Below, piece after piece: positions 31,057 through 39,849 of a DNA stretch of 64,000 nucleotides (positions are counted from its first letter, which is position 1; each line of letters begins with the position of its first letter). Made by a program: the position numbers and the translations under genes. Below the pieces are notes generated by a model that was given only the letters and a program-made list of their open reading frames with translations, ran no database searches and was not told the DNA's origin. The DNA is from Roseateles oligotrophus (GTDB lineage Bacteria > Pseudomonadota > Gammaproteobacteria > Burkholderiales > Burkholderiaceae_C). Location: positions 1 to 64,000 of the forward strand of contig NZ_JAJIRN010000007.1 of assembly GCF_025717515.1 (NCBI RefSeq), written 5' to 3'.

Positions 31057-32181
31057 TTATGCCTTCTTGCGACGTTGAAAAAGTTGCCCGGCCAAGCGCG
31101 CTATTTCTCCAGTCAATTCCAGCTCCAGCAAATGCCCGCTCAAATCGGCCACGGGCCAGCCACCACGCTGCGCCAGACCGTCCAATGAAATCGGATCGAA
31201 GCCCATCAGCTTCAAAATCTGCCCCTGCTGCGGGCTCAAATCGGCCTCGTGAGCAGGTGCCGAGAGTGGCTTGTTCGTCGCGTCCGGGCGGCTCGGCAGT
31301 TCTTCCAAAATGTCTTCCAGCCGTTCCACCAGCTTGGCGCCTTGTCGTATCAGCGCATGGCAACCCTGGCTCAAGGGGGAGTGAATCGAGCCGGGAATGG
31401 CGAATACCTCACGCCCGGCTTCGCTGGCGAGCCGCGCGGTTATCAAAGAACCAGACTTCAGCGCCGCCTCCACCACCAAGCAGCCAAGCGACAGGCCGGC
31501 AATGAGCCGATTGCGACGCGGAAAATTGGGCGGCAAGACCGGTGTGCCGAGCGAATATTCGCTGAGCAACAGGCCGCGCTCGATGATCTCTTGGCCCAGC
31601 TTCAGATGGCGTTTGGGGTAGATCTGGTCGAGCCCGGTGCCCAGCACGGCGATGGTGCTGGCGCCGCCTTCAAGCGCGCCATCCAAGGCGCCCTGGTGAG
31701 CGGCCCCGTCAATACCCAGGGCCAAGCCGGAAACGATGGTCAAGCCGGTCATGCTCAAGGCTTGCGCAAATTGGAGGGCATTGTCCGACCCTTGTGCCGT
31801 CGGGCTGCGGCTACCGACGACGGCCAAGGCCGGCGTCCCCAAGAGCTCTCGGCGCCCGTGCAGATAGAGCAAGAGTGGCGGGTCGGCCGTTTGCAGCAGG
31901 GCGCTTGGGTAGTCGGCATCTCCCAGCAGCATGATGTCGTGCGAGGAGTCGGCGTTCAACCATTCCCAGGTCAGCTCAAGCAGGGCGTCCAAATGCTCCG
32001 GCGGCCGGCTCAATGCTTCGCGCTGCGCCGAGTTCAAGGCGGTCTGCCAAGCATCGCCGGGCAGATCAAAGACAGCTTGCGCCGAACCGGCTCGAGCCAG
32101 CAACCGGCGCGCCGCTTCCAGGCCAATGCCCTGGGTCTCCAGCAGTCGAAGCCAAGCCGCTAATTCATCGCGAGCAAGCAT
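31057..32181 (-). CDS. dprA: DNA processing protein DprA
   Basis: 374 residues. A SAM-like N-terminal domain, the Rossmann core with V-G-S-R-S-P-T-A-Q-G, S-G-L-A-L-G-I-D-G-A-A-H-Q-G-A-L and F-P-R-R-N-R-L-I-A-G-L-S, and a winged-helix C-terminus (L-L-E-L-E-L-T-G-E-I-A-R-L-A-G). DprA loads RecA on incoming single-stranded DNA during natural transformation. It lies between the LysM-protein gene and smg, all in one direction, and may be co-transcribed with the LysM gene 34 bp upstream. Confidence 0.96.
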   Translation of the reverse strand: MLARDELAAWLRLLETQGIGLEAARRLLARAGSAQAVFDLPGDAWQTALNSAQREALSRPPEHLDALLELTWEWLNADSSHDIMLLGDADYPSALLQTADPPLLLYLHGRRELLGTPALAVVGSRSPTAQGSDNALQFAQALSMTGLTIVSGLALGIDGAAHQGALDGALEGGASTIAVLGTGLDQIYPKRHLKLGQEIIERGLLLSEYSLGTPVLPPNFPRRNRLIAGLSLGCLVVEAALKSGSLITARLASEAGREVFAIPGSIHSPLSQGCHALIRQGAKLVERLEDILEELPSRPDATNKPLSAPAHEADLSPQQGQILKLMGFDPISLDGLAQRGGWPVADLSGHLLELELTGEIARLAGQLFQRRKKA

Positions 32182-32215
32182 GGCTTAGGTCAAAAGGTCA
32201 GGCTCTTGGGTCTCG

Positions 32216-33418
32216 TCAAGGCTGGCTGAACGAGTCCCCCGCCTTGACGGGGTCTTTGACCGAGATGATCAATGCGTACGAGACCCGCTCATAGACCTGA
32301 AACACGAACAAAACACCGTGGCGCTCGTCGGGGAGTTTGATGATTTCACGCTTGTCGCTGGTGCTGTCGACCATGCTGCGCCCCTGTTGCCATAGCGCCA
32401 GCACATGGCCGCGCTCCAGCCCATCACGGCGACCGCGGTTCAGGGCCACGATTTGGTTCTGCCCCGCATTCAAACCCTCGCCATAGATCGAAATAACCTG
32501 ACCCTTGATCGGCGCGTTGGGCGCATGCGGTATATAGCGCGAGAAGCTGCGCTGAGGCATTGGCGATAGGCGGTCGCCAATGCCGATCTCCTGACGCACC
32601 GCCTTGATCATCAAGGTGGCGGGCACGATTTCGATCTTGCCGTCGGCCTGCTCACTATTTTGTTGCGGCCTTTTGAGCTCCGCCGTGCCCAAATAAGGGG
32701 CCTCGTAGCCGAGGATTTCTTGACTGATGGGGTCCAAAAGCGGACGAGTGTTGCGGAACACCCTGTAATCGGTGGCTTGGCTCAGATCGCCGCGCGCATA
32801 GGCCAAATCGCCACGCGACAACAGCACCCGGCCTTCTGGTGTGGCCACGATGCGCGGCGCGGTCGCCAATTCATCGGTGTCGAACACCACCGCATCGTTC
32901 AGAAAGGGCTCGATCAAATTGAGCGGAATCGCGGTAATCGCGTTGCCGTCAAAGTCACCGACGCGGATGCGTGGCGACAGCTTGCCCGACCCATCTGCGT
33001 CACTGGCCTGAGCGCCGACTCGCTGCTGCGCCAACTGGAGTTGCGCGCGGCCATCTATTTTGACCAGCACCAGCATTTGGCCCGGGTAGATCAGATGTGG
33101 GTTGCTGATCTGATCACGGTTCATCCCCCATAGCTCAGGCCAACGCCAAGGGTTGGTGAGAAACAACTTGGAAATATCCCACAGAGTGTCGCCGGGCTTG
33201 ACGGTGTGCGAATCGGGTGCGTTGGGCGCCAACTCGCTCAAGGGTACGCCGGCCTGGGCCACCCGATCGGCGGTGGCACGTTGTTGCTCGGTGATGGGGA
33301 AGGATGAGGTTTGCGCCCAGACTGAGGGTGCGGAGCCCAAAAAACAGATGACAGCTGCTCGCAGGCTTAGGGCCAACAAAGAGCGACGGGGGAGATTCGT
33401 GTTTTCACAAAAAGGCAT
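32216..33418 (-). CDS. LysM peptidoglycan-binding protein
   Basis: 400 residues with a signal peptide (about 1-35, ending S-V-W-A-Q). One LysM domain follows at about 64-113 (H-T-V-K-P-G-D-T-L-W-D-I-S-K, then N-P-H-L-I-Y-P-G-Q-M-L-V-L). The long C-terminal half contains R-G-D-L-A-Y-A-R-G-D-L and a beta-rich G-Q-V-I-S-I-Y-G-E region. Such proteins precede dprA in many betaproteobacteria. The ATG at 33418 gives the expected signal peptide; longer starts do not. Confidence 0.92.
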   Translation of the reverse strand: MPFCENTNLPRRSLLALSLRAAVICFLGSAPSVWAQTSSFPITEQQRATADRVAQAGVPLSELAPNAPDSHTVKPGDTLWDISKLFLTNPWRWPELWGMNRDQISNPHLIYPGQMLVLVKIDGRAQLQLAQQRVGAQASDADGSGKLSPRIRVGDFDGNAITAIPLNLIEPFLNDAVVFDTDELATAPRIVATPEGRVLLSRGDLAYARGDLSQATDYRVFRNTRPLLDPISQEILGYEAPYLGTAELKRPQQNSEQADGKIEIVPATLMIKAVRQEIGIGDRLSPMPQRSFSRYIPHAPNAPIKGQVISIYGEGLNAGQNQIVALNRGRRDGLERGHVLALWQQGRSMVDSTSDKREIIKLPDERHGVLFVFQVYERVSYALIISVKDPVKAGDSFSQP

Positions 33419-33509
33419 TGAGCACTCTCTACCGCTACAAATGCGGACCTGGTTAATTTGTTCGGTTGCGCAAACTGTGGGTGAATTGCCGCCCGCATAG
33501 ACCTCGGAG

Positions 33510-33549
33510 CGGCCAAGCTTTCGCTTTTCAGCGAAAATCCGTCTGGCCG
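33510..33549. promoter_or_regulatory. Nested inverted repeat between the LysM gene and def
   Basis: Inner arms TTTCGCT (33519-33525) and AGCGAAA (33530-33536) with a TTTC loop, outer arms CGGCCA (33510-33515) and TGGCCG (33544-33549). It lies in the 240-bp divergent region and could be an operator or cruciform; no terminator role is expected here. Confidence 0.45.
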
Positions 33550-33658
33550 CGGTGATTCTGCCCCCAAAAACAGAGCATCGCAACGAACAAAACAAGGGCT
33601 TTCGCCCTCTTGCAAGCACTTACAAAAGACGTTGTGCCCCGTCCACAACGCAAGAACC

Positions 33659-34177
33659 ATGGCGATATTGAATATTTTGCGTTACCCCGATCCCCGTTTG
33701 CACACCGTGGCGACCGCCGTTGTGGGCGTTGATGCGCGCATTCAGCGCCTGGTCGATGACATGTTGGAGACCATGTACGGCGCCGAAGGCGTTGGTTTGG
33801 CGGCCAGCCAGGTCGATGTGCATGAGCGGGTTGTCGTCATCGACACCTCGGAAGGCCGCGACGATCCGCGCGTTTTGATCAACCCCGAGCTGATCAAGAC
33901 CAGCGCCGAGTTCACCGAAGGTGAAGAGGGCTGCTTGTCGGTGCCGCAGATCTACGACAAGATACCGCGTTACTCGCGCGTCACCGTGCGGGCCCTGAAT
34001 CGGGAAGGCCAGAGCTATGAGTTTGAGGCCGAGGGGCTGCTGGCGGTCTGTGTCCAGCATGAGATGGATCATCTGATGGGCAAGGTCTTCGTGGACTACC
34101 TGAGCCCACTCAAGCGCGAGCGCATCAAGACCAAGATGCTGAAGAAGGCACGCGAAGAAGACGGGCGCCGGCGCTGA
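33659..34177 (+). CDS. def: Peptide deformylase
   Basis: 172 residues, normal length. All three deformylase motifs are intact: [13 protein letters not shown] (metal-binding Cys) and H-E-M-D-H (metal-binding His pair and catalytic Glu). It removes the formyl group from nascent proteins. fmt follows after 3 bp, the classical def-fmt pair. Start [14 protein letters not shown] is typical. Confidence 0.97.
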   Translation: MAILNILRYPDPRLHTVATAVVGVDARIQRLVDDMLETMYGAEGVGLAASQVDVHERVVVIDTSEGRDDPRVLINPELIKTSAEFTEGEEGCLSVPQIYDKIPRYSRVTVRALNREGQSYEFEAEGLLAVCVQHEMDHLMGKVFVDYLSPLKRERIKTKMLKKAREEDGRRR

Positions 34178-34180
34178 ACC

Positions 34181-35140
34181 ATGGCTGCTCCGCTGCGCCT
34201 TATTTTTGCCGGCACGCCGGAGTTTGCGGCGACCGCCTTGGCAGCCCTGTTGCGAGCCGGTTTCGATGTGCCGCTGGTGCTGACCCAGCCCGATCGCCCG
34301 GCCGGGCGCGGCATGAAGCTGCAAGCCTCAGCCGTCAAGGAGCTGGCGCTGCAGCACGGCATTGCCCTTGCACAGCCACGCAGCCTGCGTCTTGACGGCA
34401 AGTACCCGGAGGACGCCGCAGCGGCTCGCCAAGCCATGCTCGATGCAAGCGCCGATGTGATGGTGGTGGCGGCTTACGGGTTGATCCTGCCGCAATGGGT
34501 GCTGGACGCCCCGCCGCTTGGCTGCTTGAATATCCATGCCTCGCTGCTGCCACGCTGGCGGGGTGCGGCGCCGATTCACCGTGCGATCGAGGCCGGCGAC
34601 GCCGAAACCGGCATCACCATCATGCAGATGGACGCGGGCTTGGACACCGGCGCGATGCTGCTGATGACGCGCGAGGCGATTCGCCCGTCCGACACCACGG
34701 CCAGTTTGCACGACCGTTTGGCCTCGCTGGGCGGGCGCATGATTGTTGACGCATTGCAGGCGGCTCCGGGCGCGCTTGTCGCCATTCAGCAGCCCAGCGA
34801 AGGCGTTAACTACGCGCACAAGATCGAAAAAGCCGAGGCACAAATTGACTGGACGCAAGCGGCCGTCGAGATTGAGCGTCGTTTGCGCGCGTTTGACCCG
34901 TTCCCGGGTGGCTTGGCGCAGTTGGACGGTGAGCCGATCAAATGCTGGCGCGGCGAGGTCTGCGCAGGCCAGGGCGCGCCGGGTTTGGTCCTGAGCGTGG
35001 ATGAGCATGGCGTCGTCGTGGCTTGCGGCGAACAGGCCTTGCGCTTGACCGAAATGCAGCGCGCCGGGGCCAAGCGTTTGCCGGCGCAGGCTTTTCTCCA
35101 AGCGCGGCCGATTGCGGCCGGTGCGCGCTTCAAGGCTTGA
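34181..35140 (+). CDS. fmt: Methionyl-tRNA formyltransferase
   Basis: 319 residues. The N-terminal transferase domain has F-A-G-T-P-E-F-A-A, the folate/active-site motif [14 protein letters not shown] and the catalytic Asp in D-A-G-L-D-T-G. The C-terminal OB-like tRNA-binding domain follows after about residue 210 ([10 protein letters not shown]). It formylates initiator Met-tRNA and is co-transcribed with def. Confidence 0.97.
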   Translation: MAAPLRLIFAGTPEFAATALAALLRAGFDVPLVLTQPDRPAGRGMKLQASAVKELALQHGIALAQPRSLRLDGKYPEDAAAARQAMLDASADVMVVAAYGLILPQWVLDAPPLGCLNIHASLLPRWRGAAPIHRAIEAGDAETGITIMQMDAGLDTGAMLLMTREAIRPSDTTASLHDRLASLGGRMIVDALQAAPGALVAIQQPSEGVNYAHKIEKAEAQIDWTQAAVEIERRLRAFDPFPGGLAQLDGEPIKCWRGEVCAGQGAPGLVLSVDEHGVVVACGEQALRLTEMQRAGAKRLPAQAFLQARPIAAGARFKA

Positions 35141-35203
35141 AATTCACGCCCTTGGCCCGATGTAATTACTCGTTATCATCCCTTGAGGTGTTGAAGGAGT
35201 CAT

Positions 35204-36052
35204 ATGTTCAATTTGATGAAGACCGCTATTTTGATGGCTGCCATCACCGCTTTGTTCATGGCGCTGGGGAGCTTGATGGGTGGCCGAAGCGGCATGATGA
35301 TGGCCTTGATGGTCGCGCTGGGCATGAACTTCTTCAGCTATTGGTTCTCCGACAAGCTGGTGCTGAAGATGTACAACGCGCGCGAGGTCGACGAGACTTC
35401 GGCGCCGCAGTTCTACGCCATGGTCAAGGAGCTTGCCGCCAAGGCCGAGTTGCCGATGCCGCGCGTCTACATCATCGATGAAGACGCGCCTAACGCCTTT
35501 GCTACCGGGCGCAGCCCCGAGCATGCGGCGGTGGCGGCCACCAGCGGCATCATGCGGGTGCTGTCCGCCGCCGAGTTGCGTGGGGTAATGGCGCATGAAT
35601 TGGCGCATGTCAAGCATCGCGACATCTTGATCAGCACGATCAGCGCGACGATGGCCGGTGCGATCTCGATGCTGGCCAATTTTGCGATGTTGTTTGGCGG
35701 GCGCGATAGCGAAGGGCGTAGCAGCAATCCGCTGGTGGGGCTGCTGGTGATGATCTTGGCGCCGCTGGCGGCCAGCGTGATCCAGATGGCCATCAGCCGC
35801 GCGCGTGAATTCGAGGCGGACCGAGGCGGCGCCGAAATCGCCGGTGACCCGCAGGCGCTGGCCTCGGCGCTGACCAAGATTCATAACTTTGCCCAACGCA
35901 TCCCCATGGCCGCGGCAGAGCGGCACCCCGAGACGGCGCAGATGATGATCATGAATCCGCTCTCCGGCAAAGGGCTGGCGGGCTTGTTCAGCACCCATCC
36001 GGCAACCGAAGAGCGGGTGGCGCGTCTGATGGCCATGGCGCCTCGGCGTTGA
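35204..36052 (+). CDS. htpX: Membrane zinc metalloprotease HtpX
   Basis: 282 residues, four predicted transmembrane segments. Two are at the N-terminus (about 5-45); two lie after the active site [12 protein letters not shown] (zincin H-E-x-x-H) and before the third ligand region R-E-F-E-A-D. It takes part in quality control of inner-membrane proteins. GAAGGAG precedes the ATG. TTATCAT at about 35173 could be its -10. Confidence 0.96.
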   Translation: MFNLMKTAILMAAITALFMALGSLMGGRSGMMMALMVALGMNFFSYWFSDKLVLKMYNAREVDETSAPQFYAMVKELAAKAELPMPRVYIIDEDAPNAFATGRSPEHAAVAATSGIMRVLSAAELRGVMAHELAHVKHRDILISTISATMAGAISMLANFAMLFGGRDSEGRSSNPLVGLLVMILAPLAASVIQMAISRAREFEADRGGAEIAGDPQALASALTKIHNFAQRIPMAAAERHPETAQMMIMNPLSGKGLAGLFSTHPATEERVARLMAMAPRR

Positions 36053-36106
36053 GTCGTGGTCAGGCGCGGACTCAAGCAGGCGGCAAATGAGCCGATACAT
36101 AGCGCT

Positions 36107-36520
36107 ATGAAACCAGTGTTCGCGTTCCGCGCCCTGCCTTTGTTCGCGCTCGTCTTGCTGACGGGCTGCGAGCAATTGGGCATTGAAGACCCGGCCAAGC
36201 TGCTCGCCATCAAGGAAGCCGAGGGCAAGGCGATAGGCAGTGCTTGCCGCCATGCCTTGCGTGCGATTGAGGATTGCTACACCCTCAACCCCAAAGCGCA
36301 GAAGGCTGCGGTCTTCAACGGCTGGAAGGAGATGGACGAGTACATGCGGGAGAACAAGCTGGAGGGTGTGGCGCCGGTGGTGCCGCGCGTACCTGTGGTC
36401 AAGCCGGGTGCCGAGCCGGAAGAGGAGGAAGTCAAGCCCAAAGCCAAGAGCGGCGCCTCAGACAAGGCGGCAGACAAGACCGCTGGCAAAGAAGGCAAGC
36501 CCAAGGCTGCGGCCCATTGA
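36107..36520 (+). CDS. Small putative lipoprotein
   Basis: 137 residues with a lipobox L-L-T-G-C near residue 22. The mature part has two further Cys (S-A-C-R-H and E-D-C-Y), which may form a disulfide. The end is a long charged tail rich in Glu, Lys, Pro and Ala. I recognise no family. The start at 36107 gives a good signal peptide; there is no clear ribosome site. Followed by a terminator. Confidence 0.75.
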   Translation: MKPVFAFRALPLFALVLLTGCEQLGIEDPAKLLAIKEAEGKAIGSACRHALRAIEDCYTLNPKAQKAAVFNGWKEMDEYMRENKLEGVAPVVPRVPVVKPGAEPEEEEVKPKAKSGASDKAADKTAGKEGKPKAAAH

Positions 36521-36544
36521 AGCCGCCGCCGATTGCTTCGACAG

Positions 36545-36576
36545 AAGCCGCTGCGACCGTTCGCTGCGGCTTTTTT
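36545..36576 (+). terminator. Rho-independent terminator
   Basis: AAGCCGCTGCGA (36545-36556) pairs with TCGCTGCGGCTT (36561-36572) with one mismatch and a CCGT loop, then a run of T to 36576. Confidence 0.8.
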
Positions 36577-36688
36577 GCTTTCTGAACCCCGCGGCTTGCA
36601 GTCCGTCGCTTGTCTGGCATCTTGCATTTCCGAATCAGAGAGGATGAGTCCATTGCAACGCTGTGCCTCGCCCAGCAGGAGTCTCTTT

Positions 36689-37441
36689 ATGTTGAATCGC
36701 CGTCTGCTTATTGCTCTCGCCTCCGTCGGCGTCATTGGGCTTGCCGCCCCCGCCCAAGCATGGTCTTGGGGCTTCAAGGAACAGGTCAAAGCGTCGGGCG
36801 AGATCGTTAGCGAGAGCCGTGACTTGGGTGCATTCGACGCCCTGAGCCTCGCCGGCAGCTACAAGGTGGTGGTGCGCCAAGGTGCCACCGTCAAACTCGA
36901 GTTGAAGGCGGACAAGAACTTCTTGCCGCTGATCGAAACAAGGGTGGTCGAGGGCAGCAAGGGCCGCACCTTGGAGGTCAGCACCAAAAAGGGCTTCAGT
37001 TTCTCCAGCAAGAACGATCCGCAGATCACGCTGGTGCTGCCGCAGTTGCGGGCGGTGGCGATTGCGGGTTCGGGCGACGTGAGAGTCGAGACCATGAAGA
37101 CGCCCGCGGTCAATGTCAGTGTCAGCGGTTCGGGTGACATCGAGTTTGTCGATCTCAGCAGCGACAGCTTGAGCGTGCAGGTCAGTGGCAGCGGCGACAT
37201 CAAGGCCAGCGGACGCACCGGCAAGTTCAGCCTGTCGGTGGCCGGCAGTGGCGATATTGATGCGCGTGGCCTGCAAGCCGATGAGGTCAAGGCCAGCATT
37301 GCCGGCAGCGGCAACGCGACCGTGCATGCGGTGAAGACGCTGAAGGTTTCGATCGCCGGCTCCGGTGAAGTTGCCTACCTGGGCTCGCCCGAGCTCAGCA
37401 GTTCGGTGGCCGGCCATGGCACGATCACCAAGCTGAATTGA
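36689..37441 (+). CDS. Head GIN domain (DUF2807) periplasmic protein
   Basis: 250 residues, signal peptide about 1-24 (ending P-A-Q-A-W). The rest is a right-handed beta-helix-like DUF2807 domain with the repeated G-S-G-D/E/N motif at regular 20-residue intervals (A-G-S-G-D-V, S-G-S-G-D-I twice, A-G-S-G-D-I, A-G-S-G-N, A-G-S-G-E). Likely secreted or outer-membrane-associated; no enzymatic role is known. The ATG is eight bases after CAGGAG. TTTCTGAACCCC upstream belongs to the terminator region. Confidence 0.9.
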   Translation: MLNRRLLIALASVGVIGLAAPAQAWSWGFKEQVKASGEIVSESRDLGAFDALSLAGSYKVVVRQGATVKLELKADKNFLPLIETRVVEGSKGRTLEVSTKKGFSFSSKNDPQITLVLPQLRAVAIAGSGDVRVETMKTPAVNVSVSGSGDIEFVDLSSDSLSVQVSGSGDIKASGRTGKFSLSVAGSGDIDARGLQADEVKASIAGSGNATVHAVKTLKVSIAGSGEVAYLGSPELSSSVAGHGTITKLN

Positions 37442-37475
37442 CCGGCATGTGACAGACGGGTGCCCGCCACCCGGT

Positions 37476-37481
37476 GACAAT
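37476..37481 (+). promoter_or_regulatory. -10-like hexamer six bases before the azlC ATG
   Basis: GACAAT, TGGGGC, ATG. GACAAT differs from TATAAT at two positions. No ribosome site at normal spacing, so a leaderless message is possible. Confidence 0.35.
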
Positions 37482-37487
37482 TGGGGC

Positions 37488-38216
37488 ATGACTAGAACTG
37501 AATTGCCCGGGGCGTTATGGCGTCAGCCCGAATTCCGGCGCGGCGCGCGCGAGATGATGGGCGTGAGCCTGGGTATTTCGGCCTGGGGTCTGGTGACCGG
37601 CGTGGCGATGGTCAAAAGCGGCTTGTCGGTGCCGCTGGCGCTGCTGATGAGCCTGGTGGTTTTTGCCGGCAGTTCGCAATTGGCGGCCTTGCCCTTGATC
37701 GCCAGCGGCGCGCCGATGTGGGTGCTGTGGGCGACCGCCTTTTGCGTCAATCTGCGCTTTGTGATTTTCAGCGTCCAATGGCGCATGTACTTCGGCCACC
37801 TGCCGCTGCTGCAGCGCATGAGCGTGGGCTACTTTGCCGCCGATTTGAACTATGTGGCGTTCTTGAAGCGCTTCCCCGAGCCCAAGCCGGAGCCCGCGCA
37901 ACTGCCTTATTACTGGGGCGGAGTGGCGTGGAACTGGGCTTCTTGGCAAATCCCGTCCATCGTCGGTATTCTGGCCGCCAACCATGTGCCGACGCAATGG
38001 GGCCTGGGCTTCGCCGGCGTCTTGGCGTTGCTGGGTCTGGCCTACACGCTGCTGAAGGACCGCAACACCTGGGTCTCGGCGGCGGTGGCGGGTTGCGCGG
38101 CGGTGGCCGCTTACGGGCTGCCGCTGCGACTCAATATCCTGGTCTCGATCGCGGTGGCCGTCACGGTCGGTTTGCTGATGGAGCATTGGCTGCCCGAGCG
38201 GAGGGTGTCCCAATGA
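37488..38216 (+). CDS. azlC: AzlC family branched-chain amino acid exporter, large subunit
   Basis: 242 residues with about seven transmembrane segments and the family motifs P-L-A-L-L-M-S-L-V-V-F-A-G-S-S-Q-L-A-A and N-L-R-F-V-I-F-S. It forms a two-component exporter with AzlD, which overlaps its 3' end by 4 bp. Start M-T-R-T-E-L-P-G at 37488 is chosen over an upstream GTG-type frame extension without homology. Confidence 0.92.
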   Translation: MTRTELPGALWRQPEFRRGAREMMGVSLGISAWGLVTGVAMVKSGLSVPLALLMSLVVFAGSSQLAALPLIASGAPMWVLWATAFCVNLRFVIFSVQWRMYFGHLPLLQRMSVGYFAADLNYVAFLKRFPEPKPEPAQLPYYWGGVAWNWASWQIPSIVGILAANHVPTQWGLGFAGVLALLGLAYTLLKDRNTWVSAAVAGCAAVAAYGLPLRLNILVSIAVAVTVGLLMEHWLPERRVSQ

Positions 38217-38542
38217 GCGACTGGGAAACCGTTCTCGCCATCTTCGGCATGGGCGCGATCACCTTGCTGACGCGCAGTTTCTTCCTGCTGCCCAAGCATG
38301 ACTTGCCGCTGCCCGACTGGGTCAAACAAGGGCTGCGCTATGCGCCGCTGGCCGCGCTGGCGGCCGTCATCGTGCCGGAAATCGTGATGACGCAGGGGCA
38401 TTTGATCGCGACTTGGAAGGATGCCCGTCTCTATGCGGTGGCGGCCGGGACGGCCTATTTTTTCTGGAAGCGCGGCATTCTCGGCACCATCATCAGCGGC
38501 ACGGCGGTGATGTTGCTGCTGCGCATTGGGCTTGGCTGGTAA
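38213..38542 (+). CDS. azlD: AzlD family branched-chain amino acid exporter, small subunit
   Basis: 109 residues, three to four transmembrane helices: T-L-L-T-R-S-F-F-L-L near the start and L-R-Y-A-P-L-A-A-L-A-A-V-I-V-P-E in the middle. Its ATG overlaps the azlC stop (ATGA), typical for this pair. Confidence 0.92.
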   Translation: MSDWETVLAIFGMGAITLLTRSFFLLPKHDLPLPDWVKQGLRYAPLAALAAVIVPEIVMTQGHLIATWKDARLYAVAAGTAYFFWKRGILGTIISGTAVMLLLRIGLGW

Positions 38543-38616
38543 CCCGCTTGTTCGGAATTGTGCAATTGACTTGGTAAGCTAGCGGCCATTGCATTTACAT
38601 ACCCGGGCTCAATTTC

Positions 38617-39813
38617 ATGAACGTCATTCGTTTCTCCGATCTGATCGCCGCTGGCAAGGTGGCCGGCCAGCGTGTTTTCATCCGCGCCGACCTCAATGTG
38701 CCGCAGGACGATGCCGGCAATATCACCGAAGACACCCGTATCCGCGCGTCCATCCCCTGTATCGAGCAGGCCTTGAAGGCCGGCGCGGCCGTGATGGTGA
38801 CTTCGCACCTGGGCCGCCCGACCGAGGGCGAGTTCAAGCCCGCAGATTCCCTCGCTCCCGTGGCCAAGCGCATGGGTGAGTTGCTGGGCCGTGAGGTCAA
38901 GGTCGTCGCCAACTGGGTCGATGGTGTCAGCGTCGCTGCCGGTGAGTTGGTCTTGCTGGAGAACTGCCGCGTTAACAAGGGCGAGAAGAAGAACGACGAG
39001 GCGCTTGCCAAGAAGCTCGCTGCCTTGTGCGATATCTTCGTCAATGATGCCTTCGGCACCGCCCACCGCGCCGAGGGCACGACCTACGGTATTGCCCAAT
39101 TTGCCAAGATCGCCTGCGCCGGCCCCTTGCTGGCCGCCGAAATCGACGCCATCACCCAGGCTCTGGCGACGCCCAAGCGGCCGCTGGTCGCCATCGTGGC
39201 GGGCTCCAAGGTGTCCACCAAGCTGACCATTCTGAAGGCGCTGTCCGACAAGGTCGACGGGCTGATCGTAGGCGGCGGCATCGCCAACACCTTTATGTTG
39301 GCGGCGGGCCTGAAGATCGGCAAATCGCTGGCCGAGCCCGATCTTGTGGCCGAAGCCCGTGCCGTCATCGACGCCATGAAGGCGCGCGGCGCGGCGGTAC
39401 CGATTCCTGTTGATGTGGTGGTGGCCAAGCGCTTTGCGGCCGACGCCGAGGCGACGGTCAAGGCCGCCGCCGATGTGGCCGACGATGATCTGATTCTGGA
39501 CATCGGCCCGCAAACGGCCGCCATGCTGGCCGAGCAATTGAAGGCCGCCGGCACCATCGTCTGGAACGGCCCGGTCGGTGTGTTCGAGTTCGACGCCTTT
39601 GCGCATGGCACCGAGACGATTGCGCGCGCCATTGCGGCGTCCAGCGCCTTCAGCATTGCCGGCGGTGGCGACACGCTGGCCGCGATCGCCAAGTACGGCA
39701 TCGAGAAGGATGTCGGCTATATCTCGACCGGCGGTGGCGCCTTCCTGGAAATCCTCGAAGGCAAGACGCTGCCGGCGTTCGAGGTCCTCGGCAAGCGCGC
39801 CCAAGAGGCCTGA
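38617..39813 (+). CDS. pgk: Phosphoglycerate kinase
   Basis: 398 residues, full-length two-domain glycolytic kinase. Substrate-binding [15 protein letters not shown] and the nucleotide-binding G-G-G-I-A-N-T-F and W-N-G-P-V-G-V-F-E are intact, as is the C-terminal S-T-G-G-G-A-F-L-E. It transfers phosphate between 1,3-bisphosphoglycerate and ADP. In this lineage pgk is commonly near pyk and fba, as here. Confidence 0.98.
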   Translation: MNVIRFSDLIAAGKVAGQRVFIRADLNVPQDDAGNITEDTRIRASIPCIEQALKAGAAVMVTSHLGRPTEGEFKPADSLAPVAKRMGELLGREVKVVANWVDGVSVAAGELVLLENCRVNKGEKKNDEALAKKLAALCDIFVNDAFGTAHRAEGTTYGIAQFAKIACAGPLLAAEIDAITQALATPKRPLVAIVAGSKVSTKLTILKALSDKVDGLIVGGGIANTFMLAAGLKIGKSLAEPDLVAEARAVIDAMKARGAAVPIPVDVVVAKRFAADAEATVKAAADVADDDLILDIGPQTAAMLAEQLKAAGTIVWNGPVGVFEFDAFAHGTETIARAIAASSAFSIAGGGDTLAAIAKYGIEKDVGYISTGGGAFLEILEGKTLPAFEVLGKRAQEA

Positions 39814-39849
39814 TCGGTTTCACGCGAGCCCGGCAAAGCCGACTAGCCC

